A DNA stretch of 46,691 nt, from the NCBI GenBank assembly GCA_026417515.1, contig JAOADC010000012.1:1-46691 (forward strand), in the 5' to 3' direction. Source of the stretch: Actinomycetota bacterium (lineage in GTDB: Bacteria > Actinomycetota > Aquicultoria > SKW223). Position 1 is the first letter of the stretch. Every line of letters begins with the position of its first letter. The position numbers were made by a program, and so were the translations under genes. The notes below the pieces were generated by a model. The model was not told the origin of the DNA. It did no database searches and saw only the letters and a program-made list of their open reading frames with translations. This document shows, piece by piece, positions 26,749 through 36,106 of this stretch.

Positions 26749-27936
26749 ATGAATAAGAAACATAGATTTATTCTTACCATTTCAATTCTCATTTTAGTTC
26801 TTTTGCTCAGTCTTACTTCCTGTGCAAAGAAGGAAACAAATAAAACTGAGGAAAGAAAACCTGAAGTATATAAAATTGGTGTCATTCTTAGCCTTACTGG
26901 AGCAGGAAGTCCTCTTGGTATCCCAGAGAGAAATGCATTAGAGATGCTTGCAGACGAAATCAATGGTAAGGGCGGTATCGATGGAATAAAGTTGGAACTG
27001 ATAATCGAAGATGACCAAACAGACCCAGCAAAGGCTTCACAGGCTGCAAGAAAGCTTATAGAAAAAGACAAGGTAATTGCTCTTATTGGTTCAAGCGTTT
27101 CTCCATGCAGTCTTGCAATCAAAGAAATTGTGGCAAGATATGGGATACCATGGATGTGTCCTTCTGCTGCAAATGCAATAACTGAAGGCGATATAAAATG
27201 GGTTTTTAGAACAGCACCCAAGGATGCTGTTGCTGTTGAGGCACTTTTAAATTACATTTCTAAGAATACAAAATATAAGCGTTTGGCAATACTCCATGAT
27301 TCAAACGCTTTTGGTCAGAGTGGCGCAGATGAAATAAAGAAACGCTCAGTTGATTTCAATGTTGAAATTGTAAGCATAGAAAAATACGAGACCAATGCTC
27401 CTGACCTCAGTTCTCAATTGACAAAGATTAAGCAGTCAAATCCAGATGCAATCATTGTATGGGGGACCAATCCTGGACCTGCCATTGCTGCAAAGAATAT
27501 GAAACAATTAGGTTTAAATATTCAATATTTTGGAAGCCATGGTATTGCAAATAAGAAGTTTATTGAACTTGCAGGAGACGCTGCCGAAGGTGTTATATTT
27601 CCAGCTGGAAAGATTTTGGTTGCTGATCAGTTAGATGATGGTGATCCAGTAAAAGAATATATGCTTGAATTTGCCAGTAAGTATGAAAAAAGATTTAAGG
27701 AAAAACCAGTAACTTTTACGGCTCATACCTACGATGCTCTCAATATTCTTGTTGAATCAATAAAAAAAGCCAAATCTATCGAACCAGAGAAACTTAGAGA
27801 AGCAATAGAAAGTACAAAAGATTATATCGGACTTGATGGAACCATAGATTACTCTAAAGAGGACCACGACGGCATCGGTATCGACGATCTTGTGATAGTA
27901 AAGATAGAGAACGGAAAATGGATCAAATTACAATAG
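26749..27936 (+). CDS. livK: branched-chain/aromatic amino acid ABC transporter, substrate-binding lipoprotein
   Basis: A 395-residue periplasmic-binding-type lipoprotein. The signal peptide ends LTSC with C25 lipidated. The mature part shows the Leu/Ile/Val-binding fold: IGVILSLTGAGSPLG, RNALEMLADEINGKGGI, ELIIEDDQTDPAKASQAARKL (cited by position, residues about 83-103) and later VTFTAHTYDALNILVE. It captures an amino acid and delivers it to the LivHM permease. The specificity is not readable; linkage to iorAB and paaK suggests aromatic or branched amino acids. I start at ATG 26749 after GGGGG because the upstream frame runs through the promoter. Confidence 0.93.
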   Translation: MNKKHRFILTISILILVLLLSLTSCAKKETNKTEERKPEVYKIGVILSLTGAGSPLGIPERNALEMLADEINGKGGIDGIKLELIIEDDQTDPAKASQAARKLIEKDKVIALIGSSVSPCSLAIKEIVARYGIPWMCPSAANAITEGDIKWVFRTAPKDAVAVEALLNYISKNTKYKRLAILHDSNAFGQSGADEIKKRSVDFNVEIVSIEKYETNAPDLSSQLTKIKQSNPDAIIVWGTNPGPAIAAKNMKQLGLNIQYFGSHGIANKKFIELAGDAAEGVIFPAGKILVADQLDDGDPVKEYMLEFASKYEKRFKEKPVTFTAHTYDALNILVESIKKAKSIEPEKLREAIESTKDYIGLDGTIDYSKEDHDGIGIDDLVIVKIENGKWIKLQ

Positions 27937-27961
27937 GGACGGGAGGAAAACCATCTCATAG

Positions 27962-28834
27962 GTGATAGAAACTCTAATTCAACTACTTATAAGCGGAGCA
28001 GTTCTTGGTTCAATATATGGACTCATTGGTGTTGGCTTTTCAGTTGTTCATACTGCAACAGGTGCAATCAATTTTGCACAGGGAGAGTTTGCTGTTTTAG
28101 GCGCTTTCCTCGCCATAAGTCTCACAGGAGCCGATCTACCACACTTCTTTGCAGTTATCATTAGCCCAATTGTATTGACTCTCTTTGTCGTTCTTTTATT
28201 TAGGATTTTCTTGACAAGGGTTGCAGATGATGCTCTCTATCTTGTGGTAGCAACTATTGCGCTTTCATTGATGCTTAAGACCTTGCTTCTTTACTTTTGG
28301 GGTAGAGAGCCTATTGGGCTTTCCTCGCCATTCCAGGGAAAGACGCTTAATATAGCAGGACTTATGCTGGGTTATGACCAACTGCTAATTATTGCTGGAG
28401 CACTAATTGCCTACATCTTCCTGCTCTTTTTCTTTTCGAAACATCCTGCAGGTAAAGCTATGAAGGCTGTCGTAGAAGAAAAAGAAATTGCTATGGCGTC
28501 AGGGTTGAATCCAGCACTATACCAGGGAGTTGCTTTTGCCTTTGGTTCATTGCTGGGTGCATTTGCAGGTTGTCTCGTTGCTCCTGTTTCAATGCTTTCT
28601 TACAACTCAGGCGGTTTATTGGGTTTAAAGGGGTTTGCATCAGCCATTTTTGCCGGGTTAGATAGACCAGAAAGAGCTGTATTTGGTGGGATAATCTTGG
28701 GTGTTATCGAATCTCTGGTGGTACTCTTCGTTCCTTCTGGTTTCAAGGATGTGGTTGCACTTATCGTCCTTCTTATCGTGCTCACCCTGAAGCCTGAAGG
28801 TTTCTTAAGTGGTGGTAGAAAGAGGCTGGCATAA
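27962..28834 (+). CDS. livH: branched-chain amino acid ABC transporter permease LivH
   Basis: A 290-residue integral membrane protein with about eight transmembrane helices. The LivH marks are GSIYGLIGVGFSVVHTATGAINFAQGEF near the N-terminus (residues about 16-43), AMASGLNPALYQGVAFAFGS and the C-terminal GFKDVVALIVLLIVLTLKPEG. It forms the membrane channel with LivM. The start is GTG 27962; GGGAGG lies 15 bases upstream, farther than usual, so translation may be modest or the start slightly different. Confidence 0.93.
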   Translation: MIETLIQLLISGAVLGSIYGLIGVGFSVVHTATGAINFAQGEFAVLGAFLAISLTGADLPHFFAVIISPIVLTLFVVLLFRIFLTRVADDALYLVVATIALSLMLKTLLLYFWGREPIGLSSPFQGKTLNIAGLMLGYDQLLIIAGALIAYIFLLFFFSKHPAGKAMKAVVEEKEIAMASGLNPALYQGVAFAFGSLLGAFAGCLVAPVSMLSYNSGGLLGLKGFASAIFAGLDRPERAVFGGIILGVIESLVVLFVPSGFKDVVALIVLLIVLTLKPEGFLSGGRKRLA

Positions 28835-29808
28835 TGCTTGGATTATTCAAGAAGTACAAGAACCTGAAAATTGTATTATTTTTTTCCCTTTTACTTGTTT
28901 TTGCAGGACTATTTCTTAACAACGAATACTACTTTGCAACCGCTTCGATTTTTGTTATCAATTCCCTCTTAATCACGAGTTTAATGATGGTCATAGGTTA
29001 CGCAGGTCAGATATCACTTGCTCACGGAGCAATCTATGGTATTGGCGCCTACACTTCAGCGATTCTAACAACAAAATTAGGAGCTCCTTTTCTTTTAGCA
29101 CTTTTAGCATCTGCTCTTGCAGGATTTCTTGTTTCTCTAATTGTAGGTGCGCCTTCCTTAAAACTAAGAGGCCATTATCTTGCTATGGCTACTCTTGGAG
29201 TGGGAGAAATAATTGTTATTCTGTTCCAGGAGTTAGATTTCTTAACTGGTGGAGTTAACGGATTTGTGGGTATTAAACCTGCAGAAATCTTTGGTTACAG
29301 TTTCGTCAACCTTACGGAATATTATGCGCTTGTATCAGTGATTGCAGTATCAATACTTGCCTTTCTTGCCATATTTGTAGATTCAAAAATTGGTAGAGCT
29401 TTAAGAGCGATAAAAAGTTCAGAGATTGCTGCCAGTTCATTGGGATTGAATCCATCTTTTTATAAACTTATGGTTTTTGGATTATCAGGAGCAGTGGCTG
29501 GATCCTGTGGTTCGTTATATGCACATCTTGATCGTTTCATATCGCCATCCACATTTTCGGTTTCTTTCAGTGTGATGATGGTTGCGATGGTTATCGTTGG
29601 TGGTGAAAGTTCGTTTGCAGGCTCGCTTGCAGCAGCTCTCATATTCTCACTTCTTAACGAATACGTTCGTCAGTTTCAGGAGTTAAGTCAATTTCTCTTT
29701 GGACTCGGGCTTTTTCTCGTTGCAATCTATATGAAGGGTGGCATTGGCAATATAGGCAAGATTTTCCCTGCAAAGTTAGAGAGGGTGAAACGCAGTGAGG
29801 CTTCTTGA
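28834..29808 (+). CDS. livM: branched-chain amino acid ABC transporter permease LivM
   Basis: A 324-residue membrane protein with about nine hydrophobic helices, the second permease half. It has the family motifs GYAGQISLAHGAIYGIGAYT near residue 50, LRGHYLAMATLGVGEII, and GRALRAIKSSEIAASSLGLNP, the cytoplasmic coupling loop to the ATPases. Its ATG overlaps the livH stop by one base and its end overlaps livG by 14 bases. Confidence 0.94.
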   Translation: MLGLFKKYKNLKIVLFFSLLLVFAGLFLNNEYYFATASIFVINSLLITSLMMVIGYAGQISLAHGAIYGIGAYTSAILTTKLGAPFLLALLASALAGFLVSLIVGAPSLKLRGHYLAMATLGVGEIIVILFQELDFLTGGVNGFVGIKPAEIFGYSFVNLTEYYALVSVIAVSILAFLAIFVDSKIGRALRAIKSSEIAASSLGLNPSFYKLMVFGLSGAVAGSCGSLYAHLDRFISPSTFSVSFSVMMVAMVIVGGESSFAGSLAAALIFSLLNEYVRQFQELSQFLFGLGLFLVAIYMKGGIGNIGKIFPAKLERVKRSEAS

Positions 29809-30532
29809 GATAAGAGAAATTTCTAAAAGATTTGAGGGAATTACAGCATTAAACAAGGTTACCTTTACTGCCAGCGAAGGGCAGTTAAAAGCTATCATAG
29901 GACCAAATGGTGCAGGAAAAACAACTCTGTTTAACGTAATAAGCGGTCTAATTCATCAGGACTCTGGAAACATTTACTTTGACGGATTGGAAATCTCAAC
30001 GTTGAAACCTTATTCTCGTGCTCGATTAGGAATTGGCCGAACTTTTCAGAAAGCTTTCGTATTTGAAGGAATGACTGTTTTTGAGAATGTTCTTGTTATT
30101 GCAGAAAATCTCAGGAAGGGTTTTTCAAAACTTTATGAAACACCAGAAAGAATTACTGAAAGTATTCTTCGAAGAGTTGGCCTTCATAACAAAAAGCACC
30201 TAAAGGCAGAACTTTTAAGTTCAGGAGAGAGGCATCTGCTTGAAATTGCAAGAGCTTTAGCTTTGAACCCGAAAATTCTCTTACTCGATGAACCTGCTGC
30301 AGGTCTGAACGATGCTGAGACTGAAAACCTGGGCAAGATTCTTCAGGGGCTTGCTTCTGAAGGCTACTGCGTCTTGCTGGTAGAACATGATATGAAATTT
30401 GTGATGAATTATGCAGACGAGGTGCTTGTCCTTCATAGAGGAGAAAAGATTGCAGAAGGTCCACCTCTTTTGATTCGGGAAGATAAGATTGTTATCGAAG
30501 CATACCTGGGGAGCGATATCTTAAATGCTTGA
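29795..30532 (+). CDS. livG: branched-chain amino acid ABC transporter ATPase LivG
   Basis: A 245-residue ABC ATPase that powers LivHM with LivF. Walker A is GPNGAGKTT (around residue 36), Walker B ILLLDEPAAGLND, and the H-loop lies in LVEHDMKFVM. The ABC signature reads LSSGERHLLEIARAL, so the canonical LSGGQ is LSSGE, which is unusual for this subfamily. The LivG-typical segment GIGRTFQ is present. The start is GTG 29795 within livM. Confidence 0.94.
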   Translation: MRLLEIREISKRFEGITALNKVTFTASEGQLKAIIGPNGAGKTTLFNVISGLIHQDSGNIYFDGLEISTLKPYSRARLGIGRTFQKAFVFEGMTVFENVLVIAENLRKGFSKLYETPERITESILRRVGLHNKKHLKAELLSSGERHLLEIARALALNPKILLLDEPAAGLNDAETENLGKILQGLASEGYCVLLVEHDMKFVMNYADEVLVLHRGEKIAEGPPLLIREDKIVIEAYLGSDILNA

Positions 30533-31238
30533 AATAAAGGGTCTCAATGCATATTACGGCCACATAAAAGCAGTTAAGGATTTTTCACTCAGGGTTAAGA
30601 AAGGTGAAATAATTGCAATTCTGGGTCCAAACGGTGCTGGAAAAACAACTTTGATAAGGTCAATTGGTGGTTTTAGTCCTCCTTACACTGAAGGTGAGAT
30701 TATCTTTAACGGTAAGAATATCACAAGATTAAAACCTTTCGAGAGATTGGGGCTGGGAATTGCTGTGCTTCTTGAGGGAAAAAGAGTTTTTCCAGGTTTA
30801 TCAGTTGCAGATAACCTTTTCATAGGTGGTTACACCTTACGAAGAAGAAAGAAGGAGTTGAAAGAAAATATCGAATCGGTGTTGGAACTGTTTCCTGTGC
30901 TAAGAGAAAGGCTTAATAAGAGGGCAAGTGTGCTATCTGGAGGAGAGCAGCAGATGCTTGCCATTGCTCGTGCGCTAATTTCCTCACCAGAGATTCTTTG
31001 TCTGGATGAACCAAGTTTTGGACTGGGCCCAAAGGTGGTTGAGGCAATTTTCAAAACTCTTGATTATTTGAGAAAGGAAAGAGGATTGAGCATTGTGCTT
31101 GTGGAGCAAGATGCAGCCCTGGCACTTAAATTCTCAGACTATAGCATTCTTATGGTTTCTGGTTCAAAAAAGATTGAAGGAAGATCAAAGGAACTCATAA
31201 ATGACAAAAGACTCTTAAATATATACTTAGGAGGTTAG
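30525..31238 (+). CDS. livF: branched-chain amino acid ABC transporter ATPase LivF
   Basis: A 237-residue ABC ATPase, the partner of LivG. It has [16 protein letters not shown] at the start, Walker [10 protein letters not shown], the LivF-typical [17 protein letters not shown], signature [15 protein letters not shown] and Walker [14 protein letters not shown], and an H-loop equivalent in LVEQDA. It overlaps livG by eight bases. It closes the transporter set, and paaK follows within a few bases. Confidence 0.95.
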   Translation: MLEIKGLNAYYGHIKAVKDFSLRVKKGEIIAILGPNGAGKTTLIRSIGGFSPPYTEGEIIFNGKNITRLKPFERLGLGIAVLLEGKRVFPGLSVADNLFIGGYTLRRRKKELKENIESVLELFPVLRERLNKRASVLSGGEQQMLAIARALISSPEILCLDEPSFGLGPKVVEAIFKTLDYLRKERGLSIVLVEQDAALALKFSDYSILMVSGSKKIEGRSKELINDKRLLNIYLGG

Positions 31239-31243
31239 TGAAT

Positions 31244-32545
31244 ATGAGCATCTGGAATCCTGAATACGAAACAATGCCAAGACACAGGCTTGAAGAGATC
31301 CAGTTGCAGAGGCTTAAATGGACATTAAACTGGGTTTACGAAAGAGTAGACTGGTACAGGAAGAAATTCGATAGCATAGGTTTCAAACCTTCACATCTAA
31401 GAAGTCTTGAAGATGTTAGGAACCTTCCTTTTACAACCAAGCACGATTTACGTGAGGGTTACCCTTTTAGCCTTTTTGCAGTTCCTCTAGAGCAAGTCGT
31501 TAGAATTCACAGTTCTTCGGGAACCACTGGAAAACCTGTTGTCGTAGGTTATACAAGAGGAGACCTAAATACCTGGGCTGAACTCGTTGCTAGAATTGCC
31601 ACAGCTGCTGGCGTTCAAAGAGGAGATGTTTGTCAGATATCTTTTGGATACGGACTTTTTACTGGGGGATTTGGTCTCCATTATGGATTAGAAAGAATAG
31701 GCGCAACAGTCGTGCCAGTATCGGCTGGTCAGTCTGAAAGGCAGATCCAGATAATGAAGGATTTTGGTAGCACTGTGCTTGTCTGCACTCCTTCATATGC
31801 TCTACACCTTGCTGAAGTAGCCGAACAGATGGAGGTAAGCAAGGAGGACTTAAATCTAAGAGTTGGAATGTTTGGTGCAGAACCATGGTCTGAAGGAATG
31901 AGAAAAGAGATTGAAGATAGGCTGGGTTTACAAGCGACAGACAATTATGGATTAACAGAAGTAATGGGACCTGGAGTTGCGGGAGAGTGTCGTGAAAGAA
32001 ACGGCATGCATATCAACGAGGACCATTTTCTTGTTGAGGTGATTGACCCAGAGACTCTTGAGCCAGTTGAACCTGGTGAAGTAGGTGAACTTGTTTTTAC
32101 AACCCTTACAAAGGAAGCCTTTCCAGTGATCAGATTTAGAACAAGAGACCTGACAAGACTTATTCCAGAGCCTTGTGCTTGTGGACGAACATTTATGAGG
32201 ATGGAGAAAGTAAGAGGCAGGACTGATGACATGATTATAGTCAGAGGCGTTAACATATTTCCATCTCAGGTTGAGGCTGCGCTTGTTGAAATTGAAGGAG
32301 TGGAGCCACATTTTCAAATAATTGTCGATAGAAAGGCGCATTTGGATGAGTTAGAAGTGATGGTTGAGATGAATGAAAAATTTGTAACTGATTCAATGAA
32401 GAAACTTGTGCAGTTTCAAAAAGAAGTTGAAGCAAAACTTGCTCAAAAATTAGGTATCAGAGCAAAAGTTACACTGGTAGAACCAAGAACTATTGAAAGA
32501 ACAGCAGGCAAAGCAAAAAGAGTAATAGATAAGCGACAATTATAA
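31244..32545 (+). CDS. paaK: phenylacetate-CoA ligase family protein (copy 1)
   Basis: A 433-residue AMP-forming aryl-acid CoA ligase of the PaaK type. It has the nucleotide loop [17 protein letters not shown] around residue 88, [17 protein letters not shown], the hinge segment [19 protein letters not shown] and the C-terminal [19 protein letters not shown]. It should activate phenylacetate or a related arylacetate with ATP and CoA, the same acyl-CoA class that IorAB makes. The start is ATG 31244, nine bases from AGGAGG. It is closely similar to the next gene, indicating tandem duplication. Confidence 0.92.
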   Translation: MSIWNPEYETMPRHRLEEIQLQRLKWTLNWVYERVDWYRKKFDSIGFKPSHLRSLEDVRNLPFTTKHDLREGYPFSLFAVPLEQVVRIHSSSGTTGKPVVVGYTRGDLNTWAELVARIATAAGVQRGDVCQISFGYGLFTGGFGLHYGLERIGATVVPVSAGQSERQIQIMKDFGSTVLVCTPSYALHLAEVAEQMEVSKEDLNLRVGMFGAEPWSEGMRKEIEDRLGLQATDNYGLTEVMGPGVAGECRERNGMHINEDHFLVEVIDPETLEPVEPGEVGELVFTTLTKEAFPVIRFRTRDLTRLIPEPCACGRTFMRMEKVRGRTDDMIIVRGVNIFPSQVEAALVEIEGVEPHFQIIVDRKAHLDELEVMVEMNEKFVTDSMKKLVQFQKEVEAKLAQKLGIRAKVTLVEPRTIERTAGKAKRVIDKRQL

Positions 32546-32592
32546 ATAATAATGTAAAATTCTTTATAAATTTGCAATCAGGAGTGATATGA

Positions 32593-33891
32593 ATGTATTG
32601 GGAGGAGCATCTCGAGACACTTCCGAGGGAAGCCATAGAAAAGATACAGTTTCAACGGTTAAAAAGACTATTGTGTTATGTTTATGAAAATGTCCCCTTT
32701 TATAGACAGAAGTTTGATGAATATGGGATAAAACCTGAAGAATTCAAAGAAATTGAAGATATAAAGAAATTTCCCTTTACTCATAAGGACGATTTGAGGA
32801 ACTCATATCCATACAATATGTTTGCAGTGCCTCTGAAAAAGATAGTTAGGATTCATGCATCATCTGGTACAACAGGACAGGTTACTGTTGTTGGCTATAC
32901 AAAGAACGATATAGAGGTCTGGTCAAACCTAATGGCAAGGACTCTGGTCTCTTGCGGGGTTACTGAGGATGACATTGTTCAAAATGCATATGGTTATGGT
33001 CTTTTTACAGGTGGACTTGGCTTTCATTATGGCGCTGAAAAAATCGGTGCCACAGTCATACCAATGTCAGGTGGAAACACAAAAAGACAGGTCAGAGTTA
33101 TGAAAGATTTTAAAACGACTGTTTTGACCTGTACTCCTTCCTACTCTCTTTATCTTGCTGAGGTTGCTGAAGAAGAGGGCATTGATGTCGAAGAACTGAA
33201 TCTTCGTGTGGGCATATTTGGTGCAGAACCATGGTCAGAAGAGATGAGAAAGGAAATCGAAGAAAAATTGCACCTAAGAGCGCACGATATTTATGGTTTA
33301 AGCGAAGTAATGGGACCTGGTGTCGCTGTTGAGTGTGAAGAAAGAAATGGACTCCACATTTTTGAAGATCACTTTTTTGTTGAATTGATAAATCCACAGA
33401 CAGGTGAATATGTTAAAGAAGGTGAAGTTGGAGAGTTGGTCATTACAACATTGACCAAAGAAGGAATTCCAGTCATCAGATATAGGACAAAAGATTTAGT
33501 CTCACTAAACTACGAACCATGTCCATGTGGCAGACACTTTGTAAGGATGAGCAAGGTTCTGGGTAGATCAGATGATATGCTGATTATTAGAGGAGTAAAT
33601 GTTTTCCCTTCGCAGATAGAAGAAATTCTTATGAATATAGAAGGAACAGAACCACATTATATGATTGTGGTCGATCGGAAAGATTATTTAGATGTTCTCG
33701 AAGTTCATGTCGAAGTTAATGAAAAACTATTTTCAGATGAAATGAAGAAACTGCAAGAATTGGAGCGCAAAATAAAAGAAGAAATCCAATCAAATCTGGG
33801 CATCAGTGCTTCTGTGAAATTGGTTGAACCAAAGACATTAGAAAGATTTGAAGGAAAAGCAAAAAGAGTGATCGATAAAAGAAAAATATAG
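32593..33891 (+). CDS. paaK: phenylacetate-CoA ligase family protein (copy 2)
   Basis: A 432-residue paralogue of the preceding ligase with the same motifs: [55 protein letters not shown] and [19 protein letters not shown]. By eye the two copies agree at well over half of positions, with differences spread evenly, so the duplication is old and both copies are probably used. AGGAG lies eight bases before the ATG. Different acid preferences are likely but not readable. Confidence 0.92.
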   Translation: MYWEEHLETLPREAIEKIQFQRLKRLLCYVYENVPFYRQKFDEYGIKPEEFKEIEDIKKFPFTHKDDLRNSYPYNMFAVPLKKIVRIHASSGTTGQVTVVGYTKNDIEVWSNLMARTLVSCGVTEDDIVQNAYGYGLFTGGLGFHYGAEKIGATVIPMSGGNTKRQVRVMKDFKTTVLTCTPSYSLYLAEVAEEEGIDVEELNLRVGIFGAEPWSEEMRKEIEEKLHLRAHDIYGLSEVMGPGVAVECEERNGLHIFEDHFFVELINPQTGEYVKEGEVGELVITTLTKEGIPVIRYRTKDLVSLNYEPCPCGRHFVRMSKVLGRSDDMLIIRGVNVFPSQIEEILMNIEGTEPHYMIVVDRKDYLDVLEVHVEVNEKLFSDEMKKLQELERKIKEEIQSNLGISASVKLVEPKTLERFEGKAKRVIDKRKI

Positions 33892-33910
33892 ATTTTGGAA
33901 GGTGGTACAA

Positions 33911-34339
33911 ATGCCTGTGAAACAAATTTCTGTTTTTTTAGAGAATAAGTCTGGTCGTCTTTATGATTTGGCAAAAGTTCTTGGAGATAACCAGATTAAT
34001 ATGATAGCGCTAACTGTTGCAGAAACTGGTGATTACGGGGTTGTAAGAATAATTGCAGATAAAGCAGAAAAAGCAGTTCAGGTGTTAAAAGATAATGGTT
34101 TTACGGTTAGCGAAACAGATGTTATTGGTGTTGTGGTTCCTGACAGACCAGGAGGGCTTGCTTCAGTCTTAGAAGTTCTTAAAGGGAATAATTTAAACAT
34201 TGAATACCTGTACTGTTTTGCAGGTCCAACAAAAGATACGGCTATTGATATTATGAGAATTGAAGATGTAACAAAGGCAGAAGATATTATTAGGAGATCA
34301 GGTTTTGAGGTTCTCGAAAAGATCGATACCATCGATTAA
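33911..34339 (+). CDS. tandem ACT-domain protein (second copy)
   Basis: A 142-residue protein with two ACT domains (about 3-70 and 72-135: KQISVFLENKSGRLYDLAKVL, then VVVPDRPGGLASVLEVL). It is a paralogue of the ACT protein at 26242, to which it aligns throughout. The start is ATG 33911 with GGTGG five bases upstream; in-frame GTG 33902 lies on the SD itself and is unlikely. It directly follows paaK copy 2, so each end of the amino-acid module has an ACT protein, probably an allosteric sensor. Confidence 0.88.
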   Translation: MPVKQISVFLENKSGRLYDLAKVLGDNQINMIALTVAETGDYGVVRIIADKAEKAVQVLKDNGFTVSETDVIGVVVPDRPGGLASVLEVLKGNNLNIEYLYCFAGPTKDTAIDIMRIEDVTKAEDIIRRSGFEVLEKIDTID

Positions 34340-34405
34340 TTCGATATTCTTTCAAAAAAGAAAATTCTTTAAATTTTCATAGAAAAGTTAATTGGAGTTC
34401 ATACT

Positions 34406-34446
34406 ACCCTCCTAAAATCTATCTACAGCAAGAAGAAAAGGAGGGT
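34406..34446 (+). promoter_or_regulatory. hairpin that can mask the SD of the SHOCT gene
   Basis: ACCCTCCT (34406-34413) is the exact reverse complement of AGGAGGGT (34439-34446), the SD of the gene starting at 34452. The 25-base loop is A-rich. Folding would hide the ribosome-binding site, so translation could depend on temperature, a ligand, a protein or an sRNA. Only complementarity is shown. Confidence 0.5.
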
Positions 34447-34451
34447 TTAAG

Positions 34452-34781
34452 ATGTTTCAGTGCTTTTCTCACATTCGAGGGTTTGGACCAAGGGGCGATT
34501 TCTTTGGATTCGGCTGGTACGGTCAGTATTTTCCATGGTTCCTTATTCTGAAGATGATAATCACTATTCTCCTATTGGTACTGGTTGCTTACTTTGTAGT
34601 TAAATTACTGAAAAGGGAAGAAAATGCTTTCTCAAGTCAGAAAAAAGATGCCTTGAAGGTTGAGATTGAACAGGTAAATCTCGATGCGCTGCGCCAGCTC
34701 AATCAAAAATACATAAATAAAGAGATTTCTGAAGAAGAGTATTTGCAAATGAAGAAATCGATTCTTTCTATGCCTGAATAG
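34452..34781 (+). CDS. small SHOCT-domain membrane protein
   Basis: A 109-residue protein. Residues 1-30 are rich in Gly, Phe and Trp; residues about 31-52 form one transmembrane helix (ILKMIITILLLVLVAYFVV); and the last 40 residues are a SHOCT domain (LRQLNQKYINKEISEEEYLQMKKSIL, cited by position 79-104). SHOCT domains are short C-terminal helices of unknown function, probably in oligomerisation. It has an SD of exceptional strength (AGGAGGGT) that may be masked by a hairpin. A strong terminator follows. Confidence 0.85.
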   Translation: MFQCFSHIRGFGPRGDFFGFGWYGQYFPWFLILKMIITILLLVLVAYFVVKLLKREENAFSSQKKDALKVEIEQVNLDALRQLNQKYINKEISEEEYLQMKKSILSMPE

Positions 34782-34839
34782 AATCAAACGGACTTTTTAA
34801 ATAGCTTGCCACCTCCCTTCATATAGGTTCCTTGAATCA

Positions 34840-34887
34840 AGCCAGGGGCTTACACCCCCGGCCCCTGGCTAATAATTTTCTTTTTTT
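34840..34887 (+). terminator. strong rho-independent terminator
   Basis: AGCCAGGGGC (34840-34849) pairs perfectly with GCCCCTGGCT (34861-34870) across an 11-base loop, followed by AATAATTTTCTTTTTTT. It ends the SHOCT gene transcript and probably read-through from the amino-acid module. Confidence 0.92.
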
Positions 34888-34931
34888 GGTTTAAAATCAT
34901 TGATACTTTCATCTTTATTCGGGGGTGCTAA

Positions 34932-36056
34932 ATGGAAGAGATACTGATAAAGAAAGTTGAAAACTATGATGATTACGAGAGCATTCTTTCCTTTGCGAAA
35001 GAAACTATCGATAGTTTCTTAATGGAAGAAGCCGATCTAAAAGGCAAGCGCATTCTTTTAAAACCAAACCTTTTAATGAAAAAACCTCCAGAAGCAGCAG
35101 TAACTACACATCCTGTTGTTGTTAGGGCTTTCGCTGAACTTCTTAAACAAAAGGGAGCATCTCTTTTTATTGGTGAAAGCCCTGGAGGCAAAAACACAAA
35201 GAACTCATTTGAAAAGGCACTTAAAGTCTCAGGCCTTGAACCGATTATTAGAGATTATGACATTGATATCGTATTTTTTGATTCAGAGAGTGAAGAGAAG
35301 AACATTGGTGGTAAATTAAGAGCGAATCTGCAAATCTTTGATCCAGATGATAAATTCGATTTCATCATTAACCTATGCAAATTTAAGACACATGGTTTTA
35401 TGGGGCTTACGTGTGCTGTGAAAAATATCTTTGGATTCGTTGTAGGCACAGCGAAAGCTCAATGCCACCTGAGGTTTACTGAACCTGAAGATTTTGCGGA
35501 TATGCTTCTAGATTTAGCACTGTATATCAAACCCAGCCTTTCTGTGGTCGACGGCATCATCTCAATGGATAGAGAGGGTCCAAGCTCTGGAAGGGCTGTC
35601 AAGACAGGTTTTTTAGCAGCTTCAAGGAATCCATTCATTTTGGATTATCATCTTTCGAAGGCTGCAAAATTAGATCTGAATCGGATTTATACAATCACTG
35701 CTTCTAAAAAAAGAGGTTTACTTGACTCTGAATATGTTGTTAAGGGTGACACATTGGATTTATTAGGATTTGAGATGCCTCAGAAAACCAGAGTCCTTTC
35801 TTCTTCTCGCATCTTCAAGTGGTTCAGAGGCCAGCTTACTGCCCTTCCTTATTATGATAAAAATATCTGTCGTAAGTGTTATGAGTGTATTAAGAATTGC
35901 CCTCCACAGGTAATAAGAAAGGATTCAAAAGGCTATCCAGTGCTTAAAGATTCAGAAAACTGCATAAGGTGTTATTGCTGTGTAGAACTCTGTCCATATG
36001 AGGCTGCAAAAATTAAACAGCCTTTACTTTTAAAGATTTTTAAAAAGTATTTATAG
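34932..36056 (+). CDS. DUF362 domain protein with C-terminal 2[4Fe-4S] ferredoxin domain
   Basis: A 374-residue protein. Residues about 1-290 are DUF362 (ILLKPNLLMKKPPEAAVTTHP, GESPGGKNTKNSF, LCKFKTHGFMGLTCAVKNIFG cited by position 148-168, DGIISMDREGPSSG). The C-terminal ferredoxin domain has CRKCYECIKNCP (C313, C316, C319, C323) and CIRCYCCVELCP (C344, C347, C350, C354, with extra C349). The family is common in anaerobes and its reaction is unknown; an electron-transfer role is inferred. The SD is GGGGGTG. It stands alone between a terminator and the next gene. Confidence 0.9.
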   Translation: MEEILIKKVENYDDYESILSFAKETIDSFLMEEADLKGKRILLKPNLLMKKPPEAAVTTHPVVVRAFAELLKQKGASLFIGESPGGKNTKNSFEKALKVSGLEPIIRDYDIDIVFFDSESEEKNIGGKLRANLQIFDPDDKFDFIINLCKFKTHGFMGLTCAVKNIFGFVVGTAKAQCHLRFTEPEDFADMLLDLALYIKPSLSVVDGIISMDREGPSSGRAVKTGFLAASRNPFILDYHLSKAAKLDLNRIYTITASKKRGLLDSEYVVKGDTLDLLGFEMPQKTRVLSSSRIFKWFRGQLTALPYYDKNICRKCYECIKNCPPQVIRKDSKGYPVLKDSENCIRCYCCVELCPYEAAKIKQPLLLKIFKKYL

Positions 36057-36077
36057 TCAATTGGAATATAGATGATG

Positions 36078-36086
36078 TGATAAAAT
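36078..36086 (+). promoter_or_regulatory. possible extended -10 promoter of the Sm-like/V-ATPase region
   Basis: TGATAAAAT (36078-36086) fits an extended -10 (TGn plus TAAAAT), 20 bases before the ATG of the next gene. The -35 region is poor (TCAATT, 18-base spacer). No better promoter was seen before the V-ATPase genes. Confidence 0.35.
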
Positions 36087-36106
36087 CAAGATTTGAGGTG
36101 ATTTGA

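Noticed and set aside
26667-27221. 184-codon minus-strand frame opposite livK
   Set aside because: It covers the livK promoter and signal peptide on the other strand, has no recognisable domain and is a composition shadow.
31945-32341. Two long minus-strand frames (103 and 129 codons) opposite paaK copy 1
   Set aside because: Both mirror the conserved ligase core, lack SDs and resemble no protein.
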